Of a stretch of 64,000 nt of DNA, positions 41,308 through 50,775 are shown in pieces; position 1 is the first letter of the stretch; every line of letters begins with the position of its first letter. A program made the position numbers and the translations under genes. The stretch spans positions 2,865,001 through 2,929,000 of the forward strand of contig JADJXY010000002.1 of NCBI GenBank assembly GCA_016720065.1, read 5' to 3'. This DNA is from Betaproteobacteria bacterium. Its GTDB lineage: Bacteria > Pseudomonadota > Gammaproteobacteria > Burkholderiales > Rhodocyclaceae. The notes under the pieces were generated by a model, which saw only the letters and a list, made by a program, of their open reading frames with translations, was not told the origin of the DNA and ran no database searches.

Positions 41308-42329
41308 GGGTTGCGGATGGCGTCGCCGACGATGACCGGCTTGCCGCTTTCCATCACCAGGGCGTAGGAAATGCGCTCGAAGGTGCGGAAGACGAAAGCC
41401 AGACCGTAGCGTTCGTCCGGAATGGGCGTATCGACACGGCGGTCGTTGTCGTCGTAACCCTGGGAGACGCGCTTGCGGTAGAGGGCGACGACATGGCCGA
41501 GCTCAAGGCCTTCGCGCTTGCCGCGGTTGATGGCAATCACCGACAGGGGGCCGGATTCCTGAACCCCGGAGTAGATGGAAAGAATCTTGCCCTCGACGGG
41601 CTGCCCGGGGCTGTGGGGCATGTAGGAGGCGAGGGTGGGCAGGGGAGCGGCAACCAGCCGGTCGCCACGGCCGATTTCTTCCTTGGCCTGCAGGATGCTG
41701 ATGACCGCCGGCTGGCCCGGCTGACTGGGCTGGACCAGTTTGGCGTTGCCCAGGAAGAAGGCCTCGTGGCCCAGAATTTCCTTGGTGTCCGGATCCTTCA
41801 AGGGCTTCACCGGGCGATAGACGTGCCAGGTGACTTGATCGACGCCGGGAATGGAAGAAACGAACGCCGTATCCCCGTTGCCGACGAAGACCCGGTCTTC
41901 CTGGGTGGCGACGATGCGCGGCGCGCTGTCGAGACCGTCGGGATCGACGATCAGGGGCTGGGAGATGAAAGGCTCGATGACGTGGGGCGGAATGCTGGGA
42001 ATCGCCTGGCGGGAATCCTCCGAATACACCGTCGGCTGCACCTTGACCGGCCGCGCGACGCGCAGGCGGGGATTGCCGCCGGAGAGGTCCAGGACGACGA
42101 TGTCCCCCGGGTAGATGAGATGGGGATTCTTGATCTCGGCCTTGTTGAGGCGCCAGACTTCGGGCCAGCGCCAGGGTTCCTTGAGGAACTTGCCGGAGAT
42201 GCCCCAAAGCGTGTCCCCCTTGACCACCACGTGCCGGTCGGGGGGATTGTCCAGCAGCTGGACGGCGTCGGCGGCGACGGCGCAGGCGGTCGTCACGGCC
42301 AGGATGAGCGCGGATATAATGCGTAGCAT
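41304..42329 (-). CDS. LysM-domain periplasmic protein
   Basis: The product is 341 residues. A signal peptide (MLRIISALILAVTTACAVAADA) is followed by one LysM domain (VVKGDTLWGISGKFLKEPWR), which binds peptidoglycan, and about 230 residues without a catalytic motif. The start at 42329 is preferred over the ATG at 42344 because GAGGG lies eight bases upstream. This LysM protein next to dprA is a recurrent betaproteobacterial arrangement; the role is thought to be in the cell envelope. Confidence 0.85.
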   Translation of the reverse strand: MLRIISALILAVTTACAVAADAVQLLDNPPDRHVVVKGDTLWGISGKFLKEPWRWPEVWRLNKAEIKNPHLIYPGDIVVLDLSGGNPRLRVARPVKVQPTVYSEDSRQAIPSIPPHVIEPFISQPLIVDPDGLDSAPRIVATQEDRVFVGNGDTAFVSSIPGVDQVTWHVYRPVKPLKDPDTKEILGHEAFFLGNAKLVQPSQPGQPAVISILQAKEEIGRGDRLVAAPLPTLASYMPHSPGQPVEGKILSIYSGVQESGPLSVIAINRGKREGLELGHVVALYRKRVSQGYDDNDRRVDTPIPDERYGLAFVFRTFERISYALVMESGKPVIVGDAIRNP

Positions 42330-42464
42330 CGTCGGTACCCTCATTGCCGGCGGAACGGGCGGCCGGGATCACTGTCTCACCGCCAAAGCCGTTCCGTATC
42401 TCGGAAGTGCTTTAGATTCTGCACATAATTACTTAAGCCGGCAAGCTTTTCTTGGTGTTTTCCT

Positions 42465-42968
42465 ATGGCGTTGTTACCCATTTTGCGTTACCCCGACCCG
42501 CGGCTGAAAAAAAGCGCTGCGCCCATTGAGCGGATTGACGATTCCGTCCGCGCCCTGGCGCGGGATATGGCCGAAACCATGTACGAGGCCCCGGGGATCG
42601 GGCTGGCTGCCACTCAGGTGGATGTGCATCGGCAACTCGTGGTGATCGACGTCTCCGAGGAAAAGAACCAGCTCCTGGTGCTCATCAACCCCCGTATCCT
42701 CGACTGCAACGGCATCCAGGAAGGCGAGGAAGGCTGCCTTTCGGTACCCGGCATCTACGACAGGGTCGAGCGGGCGGAAACCGTCACCGTGCGCTACATG
42801 GATCTGGAAGGGCAGGAGCAGACCCGGGTGGCCGAGGGCCTCCTGGCGGTGTGCATCCAGCACGAACTCGACCATCTGCAAGGCAAGGTCTTCGTCGATT
42901 ACCTTTCCCAACTGAAGCAGACGCGCATTCGCAGCAAGCTTGCCAAGCAGGCACGCATCACCGCCTGA
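42465..42968 (+). CDS. def: Peptide deformylase
   Basis: The product is 167 residues. It removes the formyl group from nascent N-terminal methionine. All three active-site motifs are present: GIGLAATQV, EGCLSVP and the metal-binding QHELDHL. The stop shares one base with the fmt start (TGATG), so the two are coupled. Confidence 0.98.
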   Translation: MALLPILRYPDPRLKKSAAPIERIDDSVRALARDMAETMYEAPGIGLAATQVDVHRQLVVIDVSEEKNQLLVLINPRILDCNGIQEGEEGCLSVPGIYDRVERAETVTVRYMDLEGQEQTRVAEGLLAVCIQHELDHLQGKVFVDYLSQLKQTRIRSKLAKQARITA

Positions 42969-43873
42969 TGAAGCTCGTTTTTGCCGGAACGCCGGAATTT
43001 GCCGCGCGGGCCTTGCAGGCGCTCCTTGCCGCCGGGCATGCGGTTCCCCTCGTCCTGACCCAGCCCGACCGGCCTGCCGGGCGGGGCATGGTTCTGACGC
43101 CTTCGGCGGTGAAGCGGGTGGCCCTGGCGCACGGCCTGGAGGTTTTTCAGCCTGCCAGCCTGCGGGACGAAGAGGCCCGGGGGCGCATTGCCGCGGTGGG
43201 GGCCGATCTCATGGTCGTGGCCGCCTACGGCTTGATCCTGCCCCAGGCCGTCCTCGACCTGCCTCGCCTGGGCTGCCTCAACATTCACGCTTCGCTGCTG
43301 CCCCGCTGGCGCGGCGCTGCGCCCATCCAGCGGGCGCTCCTGGCCGGGGATGCGGAGACCGGGGTGTGCATCATGCAGATGGAGGCAGGTCTCGATACCG
43401 GGCCGGTGCTTCTTTCCGGGGCGACGCGCATCGGCAGTGGGGAAACCGCCGGCGAACTGCACGACCGCTTGGCGGCCTTGGGGGCGGACCTCATCGTCGA
43501 CGCGCTGAGGCGCATGCCTTTGCCCGCCACGCCCCAGCCCACCGAGGGGGTGAGCTATGCGGCCAAGATCGACAAGGCGGAAGCGGTTCTCGACTGGAAC
43601 CTTGCCGCGGCCGAACTCGATCGCCGGGTGCGGGCCTTCAATCCCTTTCCCGGGGTGCAGGCCATGGTCGGGGGGCTGCCCTGCAAGATCTGGACGGCCC
43701 AGCCCGCTGAGGGGCAAGGGCTGCCCGGCACCGTGCTTGCGGCGGGCAGGCAGGGGATTCTGGTCGCCTGCGGCGAAGGCGCCCTGCTGCTCTCGGAATT
43801 GCAGAAGGCCGGCGGCAAGCGCTTGTCGGCCGCTCAGTTTCTGGCGGGAAACCCGACTCCCCTCCCGGGCTGA
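42968..43873 (+). CDS. fmt: Methionyl-tRNA formyltransferase
   Basis: The product is 301 residues. It formylates initiator Met-tRNA, the step complementary to Def. Motifs are VFAGTPEFAARAL at the N-terminus, NIHASLLPRWRGAAPIQRAL in the formyltransferase core and a C-terminal OB-like domain. The ATG at 42968 overlaps the def stop. Confidence 0.98.
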   Translation: MKLVFAGTPEFAARALQALLAAGHAVPLVLTQPDRPAGRGMVLTPSAVKRVALAHGLEVFQPASLRDEEARGRIAAVGADLMVVAAYGLILPQAVLDLPRLGCLNIHASLLPRWRGAAPIQRALLAGDAETGVCIMQMEAGLDTGPVLLSGATRIGSGETAGELHDRLAALGADLIVDALRRMPLPATPQPTEGVSYAAKIDKAEAVLDWNLAAAELDRRVRAFNPFPGVQAMVGGLPCKIWTAQPAEGQGLPGTVLAAGRQGILVACGEGALLLSELQKAGGKRLSAAQFLAGNPTPLPG

Positions 43874-43876
43874 CCC

Positions 43877-44341
43877 CTATCCTGCCTCGCCCGCGTTGCG
43901 GGTGTGGGGGAGGGAGGGCGGGCAGGGGGCACCGTCCCGGGCTTCCTTGCGCTCGCGTTCCGACCAGACGCCCACGCCCCGCTGCACTTCCCGCGTCTCC
44001 AGGCGATCCGGGGCAAAGGTCGCAATGGCTTCTGCAAACAGGCCCCGCGCGCGCTGACTGTTGTCGGCGCTGAAGTTGCAGACGTACACATCCAGGGTGA
44101 CCCCGGCGATTTCCGGCCAGGTGTGCAGGGCAAAATGGGATTCGGCCAGCACCACGGTGCCGGTGACACCCGCCGCGCGGCCATCGCCGTCGCGAAACTG
44201 ATGGAAATGCGCGCCCACCACGCTCAGGCCGTGCCGGCCACAGGCTTCGACGGCGAAGCACTCCAGCCCCGCGGCGTCGAGCAGCAGCGCGGGGGGGCAA
44301 CGGCAGTCGAGGAGATCGGCGGTGAGGTGGAGTCCCTGCAT
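43877..44341 (-). CDS. speD: S-adenosylmethionine decarboxylase proenzyme
   Basis: The product is 154 residues of the small bacterial SpeD type. It provides decarboxylated AdoMet for spermidine synthesis. The self-cleavage Ser that becomes the pyruvoyl group is in LAESHFALHTWPE, and the conserved Cys is in VYVCNF. Normal length is about 120-135; the last 20 or so residues (DGAPCPPSLPHTRNAGEAG) read through a G/C-rich intergenic repeat. No speE is nearby. Confidence 0.85.
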   Translation of the reverse strand: MQGLHLTADLLDCRCPPALLLDAAGLECFAVEACGRHGLSVVGAHFHQFRDGDGRAAGVTGTVVLAESHFALHTWPEIAGVTLDVYVCNFSADNSQRARGLFAEAIATFAPDRLETREVQRGVGVWSERERKEARDGAPCPPSLPHTRNAGEAG

Positions 44342-44382
44342 GGCGGCATTCTAGCCCGGGTGGCCAAGCCTGATGGGCCGGC

Positions 44383-45414
44383 TCAAGGAGTCCGGGGTTC
44401 AGGCAACGCCGGCCGCGAGCGGGTCGCCCCCGTTTCACGTGAAACGTCCCCCAGGAGTCCATTGAGGAATCGGGCGAGGCGATGTCCGGCAGCCAGCAGG
44501 CGCTCGCCGGCGATCCGCCGGGCCTGGTCGCGGAAGGCGGCATCGAGAAGCGCCGGACTGTCTCCCTCCGCGGGGTAGGCAAGGCTGGCCGCCAGGGCGC
44601 GGGATTCGCCGATCCACTCCCCGGGGGAGCCCTGGCGCACGGGGGCGGAGTGACGCTCCGCCAGGCGCCGCGCCGTCGCTTCGAGGCGCTTTCCCCGCAA
44701 CCAGGGGGGGCCGGGCAGGTCGTCCCACCACGCATGCAGGGACATGACCGGCAGGCGCGGGTGGGTAGGGTCGTGGACATCCACCCGATTGCCGCCGTCG
44801 TCGTCGCGCACCCCGGCGTGCAAGGGCTGATGCGCGTCGGCGACCAGATGGACGATCCAGGGGAGAGCGTAGCTGCGCAGCGTCGTGGGGGTGGCCGGGT
44901 CGGCCAGTTGCCGGGCCAGACGGTCAATCTGACGGTCGAGTTCTCCCCCCAGGGGATGTCCGTCGGCAGCGCGGTCCACATAGTGCCAATTGCCGTGGCG
45001 ATCCATGTCCGGAAATCCGGGCAGCAGGGGGGTGGGGTCGGCGCCGCTGTCGTGGAAGCGCGGGTCGCGGCGGATGTCGTCGGGCCAGGTGGAACACTCG
45101 ATGAAGGCGGTCGCCGGGTCAGCGCCTTTGGCGGTCCAGCGGCCGGAGTCGGGATGGGCCGCAAGGAGGGCGGCGACCCGCTCCCTGACGACGGGATCGA
45201 GTTGCGACCAGGCCAGGCTCGCCACCAGGCGATGCCCGGCGGAGTTCCATGCCGCTGCCGGGTTGGGAAGCAGGAGGAGGGGGGCGAGGGCGAATGCGGC
45301 GAGGAAGGCACGCCAGGGGGTGCGTCCGGCGCCGCCGGGTCCGGGCGCCTCGCCTGGGCGACCCGGCTGCGGGTTGTGGCTGGCGGCGGGGGAGCCGGAT
45401 GGATGCTTGAGCAT
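44383..45414 (-). CDS. S1/P1-type secreted nuclease
   Basis: The product is 343 residues. A long N-terminal signal region ends at PNPAAA|WNSAGHRL. The Trp after cleavage would be the N-terminal zinc ligand of S1/P1 nucleases. Further zinc-binding motifs are HYVDRAADG and HLVADAHQPLHAG with DDDGGN. It is predicted to degrade single-stranded nucleic acids in the periplasm or medium. A parS site lies inside the C-terminal coding part (44432-44445). Confidence 0.88.
   Translation of the reverse strand: MLKHPSGSPAASHNPQPGRPGEAPGPGGAGRTPWRAFLAAFALAPLLLLPNPAAAWNSAGHRLVASLAWSQLDPVVRERVAALLAAHPDSGRWTAKGADPATAFIECSTWPDDIRRDPRFHDSGADPTPLLPGFPDMDRHGNWHYVDRAADGHPLGGELDRQIDRLARQLADPATPTTLRSYALPWIVHLVADAHQPLHAGVRDDDGGNRVDVHDPTHPRLPVMSLHAWWDDLPGPPWLRGKRLEATARRLAERHSAPVRQGSPGEWIGESRALAASLAYPAEGDSPALLDAAFRDQARRIAGERLLAAGHRLARFLNGLLGDVSRETGATRSRPALPEPRTP
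44432..44445. promoter_or_regulatory. parS site 4 (perfect palindrome, inside a gene)
   Basis: GTTTCACGTGAAAC is a perfect 14-bp palindrome and matches the canonical parS core. It lies within the last 20 codons of the S1/P1 nuclease gene, where it encodes VSRET. Confidence 0.85.
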
Positions 45415-45489
45415 GGCGGGGATTATCCCGGAAAGCGCGCCGGGGGCGGAGCGGCGGCGGCCCTCGGGCCGCGTGCGATAATCGACCCC

Positions 45490-46770
45490 ATGTCACCCCG
45501 CTCCCCTGCTGTTCCCGCGCTGGAACCGAACTCCCTGGCCTATGGGTTGCATGCGGCGGCTCGAGTGGTGGCGGAGGTGCTGGCGGGGCGCAGTCTGGCC
45601 GAGGGTTTGCCGGCCTGGATCGACGCCGGGGCCCGTCCCGCCGTCCAGGACTTTGTATACAGCAGCCTGCGCCAGTACGGTCGGGGCGACTTCCTGCTTG
45701 GGCGACTGCTGGACCGGCCTCTGGCCGAAGAGGAAGTGCGCGCCCTGCTGCTGATGGCGCTGCACCGCCTGGAGTCCCGCCCCGAATCGGCTCACACCAC
45801 CGTCGATCAGGCCGTGAATGCCGCCGGCGCCCTGGCGGGGGGGCGCCGCAAGGCCCTGGTCAATGCGGTGCTGCGCAGTTTTCAACGCGAGCGCGAGGCG
45901 CTGCTCGCCGCGGCGGATGCGGACGACACTGCGACCGGACGGCACCCCCCCTGGTGGCTCGATCGCCTGCGGCAGGCCTATCCGGAAAAGTGGGAGAGCG
46001 TCGTGGTCGCCGGCAACCGGCCGCCCCCCATGGCGTTGCGGGTCAATCTGCGCCGCGGGACCGTCGCCGCTTACGCCGCCGAGCTTCTGGCCCGGGACAT
46101 CGTCTCGCGCCCCTGGGGCGAGGCGGGGCTGATTCTAGATAAGCCCGTTCCCGTCGAGCGCCTGCCGCATTTTGCCGCGGGCCGGGCCTCGGTGCAGGAT
46201 CCGGGGGCCCAGCGGGCGGCGGCCCTGCTCGACCCGGCGCCGGGCAGCCGGGTTCTGGACGCTTGCGCCGCACCCGGGGGCAAGGCGGCGCATCTCCTGG
46301 AACGGGCCGACCTGGATCTCCTGGCCCTGGACCTGAAGCCGGCCCGCTGTCGCCGCGTGGAATCCACCCTGGCCCGACTCGGGCTGCGCGCCCGGGTGCA
46401 GGTGGCCGACGCGGCCCGACCCGAGGCCTGGTGGGACGGGCTGCCCTTCGACGCCGTCCTGGCCGACGTGCCCTGTACGGCCAGCGGTGTGGTGCGGCGT
46501 CACCCGGACGCCAAGTGGCTGCGGCGGGAAAGCGATGTGGCCCGCTTTGCCGCCACCCAGGCGCATCTGCTCGACGCCCTGTGGCGGGTCGTCAAGCCGG
46601 GCGGTAAACTGCTGTATGCGACCTGTTCCATCTTTCCCGAGGAGAACGGGGCGCAGGTGGAAGCCTTTCTGGCCCGGCAGGCGTCGGCCCGGCGAGGTCA
46701 CGAAGAACAATGGCTGCCCTGCGACGACCACGATGGCTTCTACTACTGCCTCCTCGAAAAATTGCCCTGA
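45490..46770 (+). CDS. rsmB: 16S rRNA (cytosine-967-C5) methyltransferase
   Basis: The product is 426 residues. A NusB-like N-terminal RNA-binding domain is followed by the SAM domain (DACAAPGGKAAHLLE), with the catalytic Cys in YATCSIFPEEN and the second Cys in PCTASGVVRRHPD. The ATG at 45490 gives MSPRSPAVPA. It begins a typical betaproteobacterial run rsmB-DUF4390-ntrY-ntrX-trkA-trkH. Confidence 0.95.
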   Translation: MSPRSPAVPALEPNSLAYGLHAAARVVAEVLAGRSLAEGLPAWIDAGARPAVQDFVYSSLRQYGRGDFLLGRLLDRPLAEEEVRALLLMALHRLESRPESAHTTVDQAVNAAGALAGGRRKALVNAVLRSFQREREALLAAADADDTATGRHPPWWLDRLRQAYPEKWESVVVAGNRPPPMALRVNLRRGTVAAYAAELLARDIVSRPWGEAGLILDKPVPVERLPHFAAGRASVQDPGAQRAAALLDPAPGSRVLDACAAPGGKAAHLLERADLDLLALDLKPARCRRVESTLARLGLRARVQVADAARPEAWWDGLPFDAVLADVPCTASGVVRRHPDAKWLRRESDVARFAATQAHLLDALWRVVKPGGKLLYATCSIFPEENGAQVEAFLARQASARRGHEEQWLPCDDHDGFYYCLLEKLP

Positions 46771-47359
46771 TCCCTGGCGGCTCCTGCTGGCCGTCATCTG
46801 CCTGGGCTGGTGCGCCTGGTTGCACGGGGCCGAGGTCGAGGTGCTCAATCCCCAACTCGTCCCCGTCGAGGACGGCTACGCCCTCAGTGCCGAGTTCAAT
46901 TTCGAGATCAGTCCGCGGCTGGAAGAAGCCGTTGCCAAAGGGGTCGTCCTGCACTTCGTCGCCGATTTCGAACTGATCCGGCCGCGCTGGTACTGGCTGG
47001 ACGAAAAACTGGTCAGTCGCAGCCAGACCGTCCGTCTCTCCTACCACGCCCTGACGCGCCAGTACCGTCTTTCCACCGGCGCCCTGCATCAATCGGTGGA
47101 GACCCTCTCGGAGGCCCTGCGCATGCTCTCGCGGCTGCGCAATTGGGTCGTGATCGAGCGACCCGGCGACAAGCCGGACAAAGAGGCGCCCCGGGTCGGT
47201 GAAACCTACCAGGGCGCCTTGCGCCTGAGGCTCGATACCACGCAACTGCCCAAACCTTTCCAGATTGCCGCCCTGGGCAATAAGGACTGGACCCTGACTT
47301 CCGACTGGAAGACCTGGACTGTCGTGCTGCCGCCCCTGCCTGCGGCGGAAACCCGGTGA
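46733..47359 (+). CDS. DUF4390 protein
   Basis: The product is 208 residues. A hydrophobic N-terminal segment (LLLAVICLGWCAWLHG) suggests export. The mature part (AEVEVLNPQLVPVEDGYAL and RPRWYWLDEKLVSRSQT) is the DUF4390 family. The start at 46733 lies inside the end of rsmB (38-base overlap), and its stop overlaps ntrY by four bases. The position between rsmB and ntrY is conserved in this group; function unknown. Confidence 0.85.
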   Translation: MASTTASSKNCPDPWRLLLAVICLGWCAWLHGAEVEVLNPQLVPVEDGYALSAEFNFEISPRLEEAVAKGVVLHFVADFELIRPRWYWLDEKLVSRSQTVRLSYHALTRQYRLSTGALHQSVETLSEALRMLSRLRNWVVIERPGDKPDKEAPRVGETYQGALRLRLDTTQLPKPFQIAALGNKDWTLTSDWKTWTVVLPPLPAAETR

Positions 47360-49521
47360 AGACCAAGCGGCTCATCGCCGTCGGCGGGGCCCTGGCCGGG
47401 ACCGTCGGCGCCATCGTCTGGTTCCTGCTTCTGATCAGCACGGCGGCAGACACCGCGCTGTTCACCCGCCACTATCCCCTGCTCATCGCCTTCAACGTCG
47501 TCCTGGCCCTGGCCATGGTCGGTCTGGTGGGCTGGCAATTGACCGTCCTGTGGCGCGACTACCGCCGGCAGGTCTTCGGGGCCCGCCTGAAGCTTCGCCT
47601 CATGCTCATGTTCGGTGCCGTGGCGGTGCTGCCCGGAGCCCTGGTCTATGGCGTGTCGGTTCAGTTCGTCACCCGCTCCATCGAAAGCTGGTTCGACGTG
47701 CGGGTGGAAAAGGCACTCGAATCAGGCCTCAATCTCGGGCGCAGCGCCTTGGACTCCCTCCTCGCCGAGTTGTCCGACAAGGCGCGCAACATGGCCCTGG
47801 AGCTGTCCGAACTGCCGGAGTCGGGCCGCCGCTCCGCCCTGCTGCGCCTGCTGGAACAAAGCGGCGCCCAGTCGGCGGCGCTTTTCTCCGCCGGCGGCCA
47901 GTTGCTGGCCAGCGCCAATTCGGAGCTGGGTACCGGGCTCCTGCCTTCACTGCCCAGCCAGACCCAGCTCAAGCAGGCCCGCAGCGCCTTCGCCGTCACC
48001 TCGGTGGACCTGGAGGAGGGCCGCATGACGTTGCGCGTACTCGTCCCCGTCGCGGCCCGGGCGGTGTACGAGGATCGCCGCATCCTGCAGTTGATCCACC
48101 CGGTGCCGCCGGCCCTGGCCCAGAACGCCGAGGCGGTCCAGGCCGTCTATCGCGACTACCAGGAACTGCAACTGGCGCGGGAAGGGCTGACCCGCATCTA
48201 CGCCCTGACCCTGACGCTCACCGTGCTGCTGGGCCTGTTTTCCGCCTTTGCCCTGGCCTTCGTCATGGCTCGCCGCCTCTCGGCGCCGCTTTCCATCCTG
48301 GCCGAGGGCACCCAGGCGGTGGCCCAGGGGGATTTCTCGCCGCGCCAGGCCGTGTATAGCCGCGACGAACTCGGTGTCCTCACCCAATCCTTCAGCCGCA
48401 TGACCCGCCAGTTGGACGAGGCCCGCCGCGAGGCGGAGCGGCACCGCACCGAACTGGAGTCCGCCCGGGGCTACCTGGAATCGATCCTGGCCAACCTCTC
48501 GGCGGGGGTGCTGGTCTTCGACCGCGGCTTCACCCTGCGTACGGTGAACGAGGGAGCCCTGACCATCCTGAGCGATGATTTCCAGGGCCTGGTCGGGCTT
48601 CCCCTTCCCGAGTGGCCCCGCCAGGCGGCCCTGGCCGCCGCGATCCAGGGCCATCTGGCCCCCGGGACGGAAGGCGAGTGGCAGGGGCAACTGGAGATGG
48701 AACGCCCCAACGGCATGCCCCAGGTCCTCTTGCTGCGCGGTACGCACCTCCCGGAAGCCAGCGGCGGCGGCGAGGTGGTGGTCTTCGACGACGTGACGCG
48801 GCTCATCGCCGCTCAGCGCAGCGCGGCCTGGGGCGAAGTGGCGCGGCGCCTGGCCCACGAAATCAAGAATCCCCTGACACCCATCCAGCTTTCCGCCGAG
48901 CGCCTGCAACTCAAGCTGGCCGACAAGCTCATGAACGGCGACGCGGACATGCTCCGGCGCAGCACCCAAACCATCATCAACCAGGTCCAGGCCATGAAGC
49001 GCATGGTCGATGACTTCCGCGACTACGCCCGCCTACCGGCTCCGGAGGTCGCTCCCCTGGATATCAACGGCCTGATCGGCGAGGTTCTGGGGCTGTACGA
49101 AACCTCGGGAGCGCGTATCGTGCCGGACTTGGCCGGTGATCTTCCGCCGGTTCTCGGCGACGCCACCCAGTTGCGCCAGATCATCCACAATCTGCTGCGC
49201 AATGGCGAAGACGCTCTGGAGGGGCGCGCGGGGGCGGAGATCACGGTAAGCACGGCGCGGGACGGCCGCCACGCTCGCCTGCGGGTGGCCGACAACGGGC
49301 CGGGATTCCCGGCCGAACTGCTGCCCCGCATCTTCGAGCCCTATGTCACGACCAAGGCTCGCGGCACGGGTTTGGGGCTGCCCATCGTCAAGAAGATCGT
49401 CGACGAGCACCACGGACACATCGATATCGGCAATTCACCGGAGGGTGGCGCGTGCATCGAAATACGCCTGCCCCTGGTACGGGAGGAGGAAGGAAAACAT
49501 GGCAATCATTCTGGTCGTTGA
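47356..49521 (+). CDS. ntrY: NtrY-type membrane sensor histidine kinase
   Basis: The product is 721 residues. Two hydrophobic segments near the N-terminus and another at about 285-305 frame a sensor region, followed by HAMP, PAS and the kinase core. The phospho-His is in RRLAHEIKNPLTPIQ, and the ATP lid has TKARGTGLGLPIVKKI. NtrY partners NtrX, whose gene overlaps this one by 23 bases. The ligand is unknown. Confidence 0.93.
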   Translation: MKTKRLIAVGGALAGTVGAIVWFLLLISTAADTALFTRHYPLLIAFNVVLALAMVGLVGWQLTVLWRDYRRQVFGARLKLRLMLMFGAVAVLPGALVYGVSVQFVTRSIESWFDVRVEKALESGLNLGRSALDSLLAELSDKARNMALELSELPESGRRSALLRLLEQSGAQSAALFSAGGQLLASANSELGTGLLPSLPSQTQLKQARSAFAVTSVDLEEGRMTLRVLVPVAARAVYEDRRILQLIHPVPPALAQNAEAVQAVYRDYQELQLAREGLTRIYALTLTLTVLLGLFSAFALAFVMARRLSAPLSILAEGTQAVAQGDFSPRQAVYSRDELGVLTQSFSRMTRQLDEARREAERHRTELESARGYLESILANLSAGVLVFDRGFTLRTVNEGALTILSDDFQGLVGLPLPEWPRQAALAAAIQGHLAPGTEGEWQGQLEMERPNGMPQVLLLRGTHLPEASGGGEVVVFDDVTRLIAAQRSAAWGEVARRLAHEIKNPLTPIQLSAERLQLKLADKLMNGDADMLRRSTQTIINQVQAMKRMVDDFRDYARLPAPEVAPLDINGLIGEVLGLYETSGARIVPDLAGDLPPVLGDATQLRQIIHNLLRNGEDALEGRAGAEITVSTARDGRHARLRVADNGPGFPAELLPRIFEPYVTTKARGTGLGLPIVKKIVDEHHGHIDIGNSPEGGACIEIRLPLVREEEGKHGNHSGR

Positions 49522-50761
49522 CGACGAGGTGGGTATCCGGGAGCTGCTCTCGGAAATCCTTATCGATGAAGGCTACGACGTCCGTCTGGCGGAAAATGCC
49601 GGCGCCGCCCGCCGGGTGCGCGAGGAACTGCGGCCCGACCTCGTCCTCCTCGACATCTGGATGCCGGACACGGACGGCATTTCCCTCCTCAAGGAGTGGC
49701 ACGCCGGGGGCCAGCTCAGCATGCCGGTGGTGATGATGTCGGGCCACGGCACTATCGATTCGGCGGTCGAGGCGACCCGCTTCGGCGCCTTTGACTTCCT
49801 GGAAAAACCCATCGCCCTGCAAAAGCTCCTGACGACCGTGCAAAAGGCCCTCAAGCACGCCGGACCGGTACAGCGCCCCCACCTGACCCTGGAAGCCTTT
49901 GCCCGCACCAGCTTCATGAAGGAGTTCAAGCGCCGCCTCGAGCAGGCCGCCGGCAAGGCTTCGGTCATACTGCTCAAGGGGGCGAGCGGCGGCATGGCGG
50001 AAATCTGCGCCCGCACCCTGCAACCCCCCCGGGCCCCCTGGCTCGATCTCTCCTCCCTGACCGCGGCGGTGTCCCAGGAAGCCCTGGAAAAAGCGGGGGG
50101 CGGGGTGATCTTCGTCCCCGACCTGTCGGCCCTGGGCAAACTGCAGCAGATGAACCTGAGCTTCACCCTGGATCGTCTGGAAAAGCTCAACCTGCTCCTG
50201 GTCGCCGCCAGCAGCCGCCCCCTGTCGGCCCTGGGGGAGGCGGGCTGGGACGGCAAGCTCATCGCCCGCCTGGGCGAAATCTGGGTGGCCATGCCCAGCC
50301 TGGCCGGCCACGCCGACGACGTACCGGAAATCGCCGGCCTGCTGCTCACCCACTTCATCGAGCGTGGCGAGGTCCCCGCCCGCCGCCTGGCCAGCAGCGC
50401 CCTCAACGCCCTGCGCACCCAGCCCTGGAAGGGCGCCGGCGACGGCGGCTGGTCAGAGCTCTATACCCTGGTGCGCAATCTTGCCCTGACCACCCTGGAC
50501 GATGAAATCGTCTCCGACGACGTCGCCCGGCTGCGTCCCCAGGAGGAAGCGGATGCCACCGTGGCCTCCCTGCTGCCGCTCCTCGACCAGCCCCTGCGGG
50601 AGGCGCGGGATGCCTTCGAGAAAATCTATTTCGAGCACCACCTTCGCCTGGAAGGGGGCAATATGACCAAGCTGGCCGACAAGTCCGGCCTGGAGCGGAC
50701 CCACCTTTACCGCAAGCTGAAGCAGCTCGGGGTGGCTCTGGGTCGCAGGGCGGAAGACTGA
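49499..50761 (+). CDS. ntrX: NtrX-type response regulator with degenerate AAA+ domain
   Basis: The product is 420 residues. The receiver (ILVVDDEVGIRELL, Asp in VLLDIWMPD, Lys in FLEKPI) and a C-terminal Fis-type helix-turn-helix (LADKSGLERTHLYRKLKQL) look intact. The central part should be a sigma-54 AAA+ domain, but the Walker A site reads LLKGASGGMAEIC instead of GESGTGKE, and I see no GAFTGA loop. It is the right length but probably cannot hydrolyse ATP or activate sigma-54, so it may act as a simple DNA-binding regulator. It starts at 49499 after a good GGAGGAAGG site. Confidence 0.88.
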   Translation: MAIILVVDDEVGIRELLSEILIDEGYDVRLAENAGAARRVREELRPDLVLLDIWMPDTDGISLLKEWHAGGQLSMPVVMMSGHGTIDSAVEATRFGAFDFLEKPIALQKLLTTVQKALKHAGPVQRPHLTLEAFARTSFMKEFKRRLEQAAGKASVILLKGASGGMAEICARTLQPPRAPWLDLSSLTAAVSQEALEKAGGGVIFVPDLSALGKLQQMNLSFTLDRLEKLNLLLVAASSRPLSALGEAGWDGKLIARLGEIWVAMPSLAGHADDVPEIAGLLLTHFIERGEVPARRLASSALNALRTQPWKGAGDGGWSELYTLVRNLALTTLDDEIVSDDVARLRPQEEADATVASLLPLLDQPLREARDAFEKIYFEHHLRLEGGNMTKLADKSGLERTHLYRKLKQLGVALGRRAED

Positions 50762-50775
50762 CGGGGGCGGCAAAC

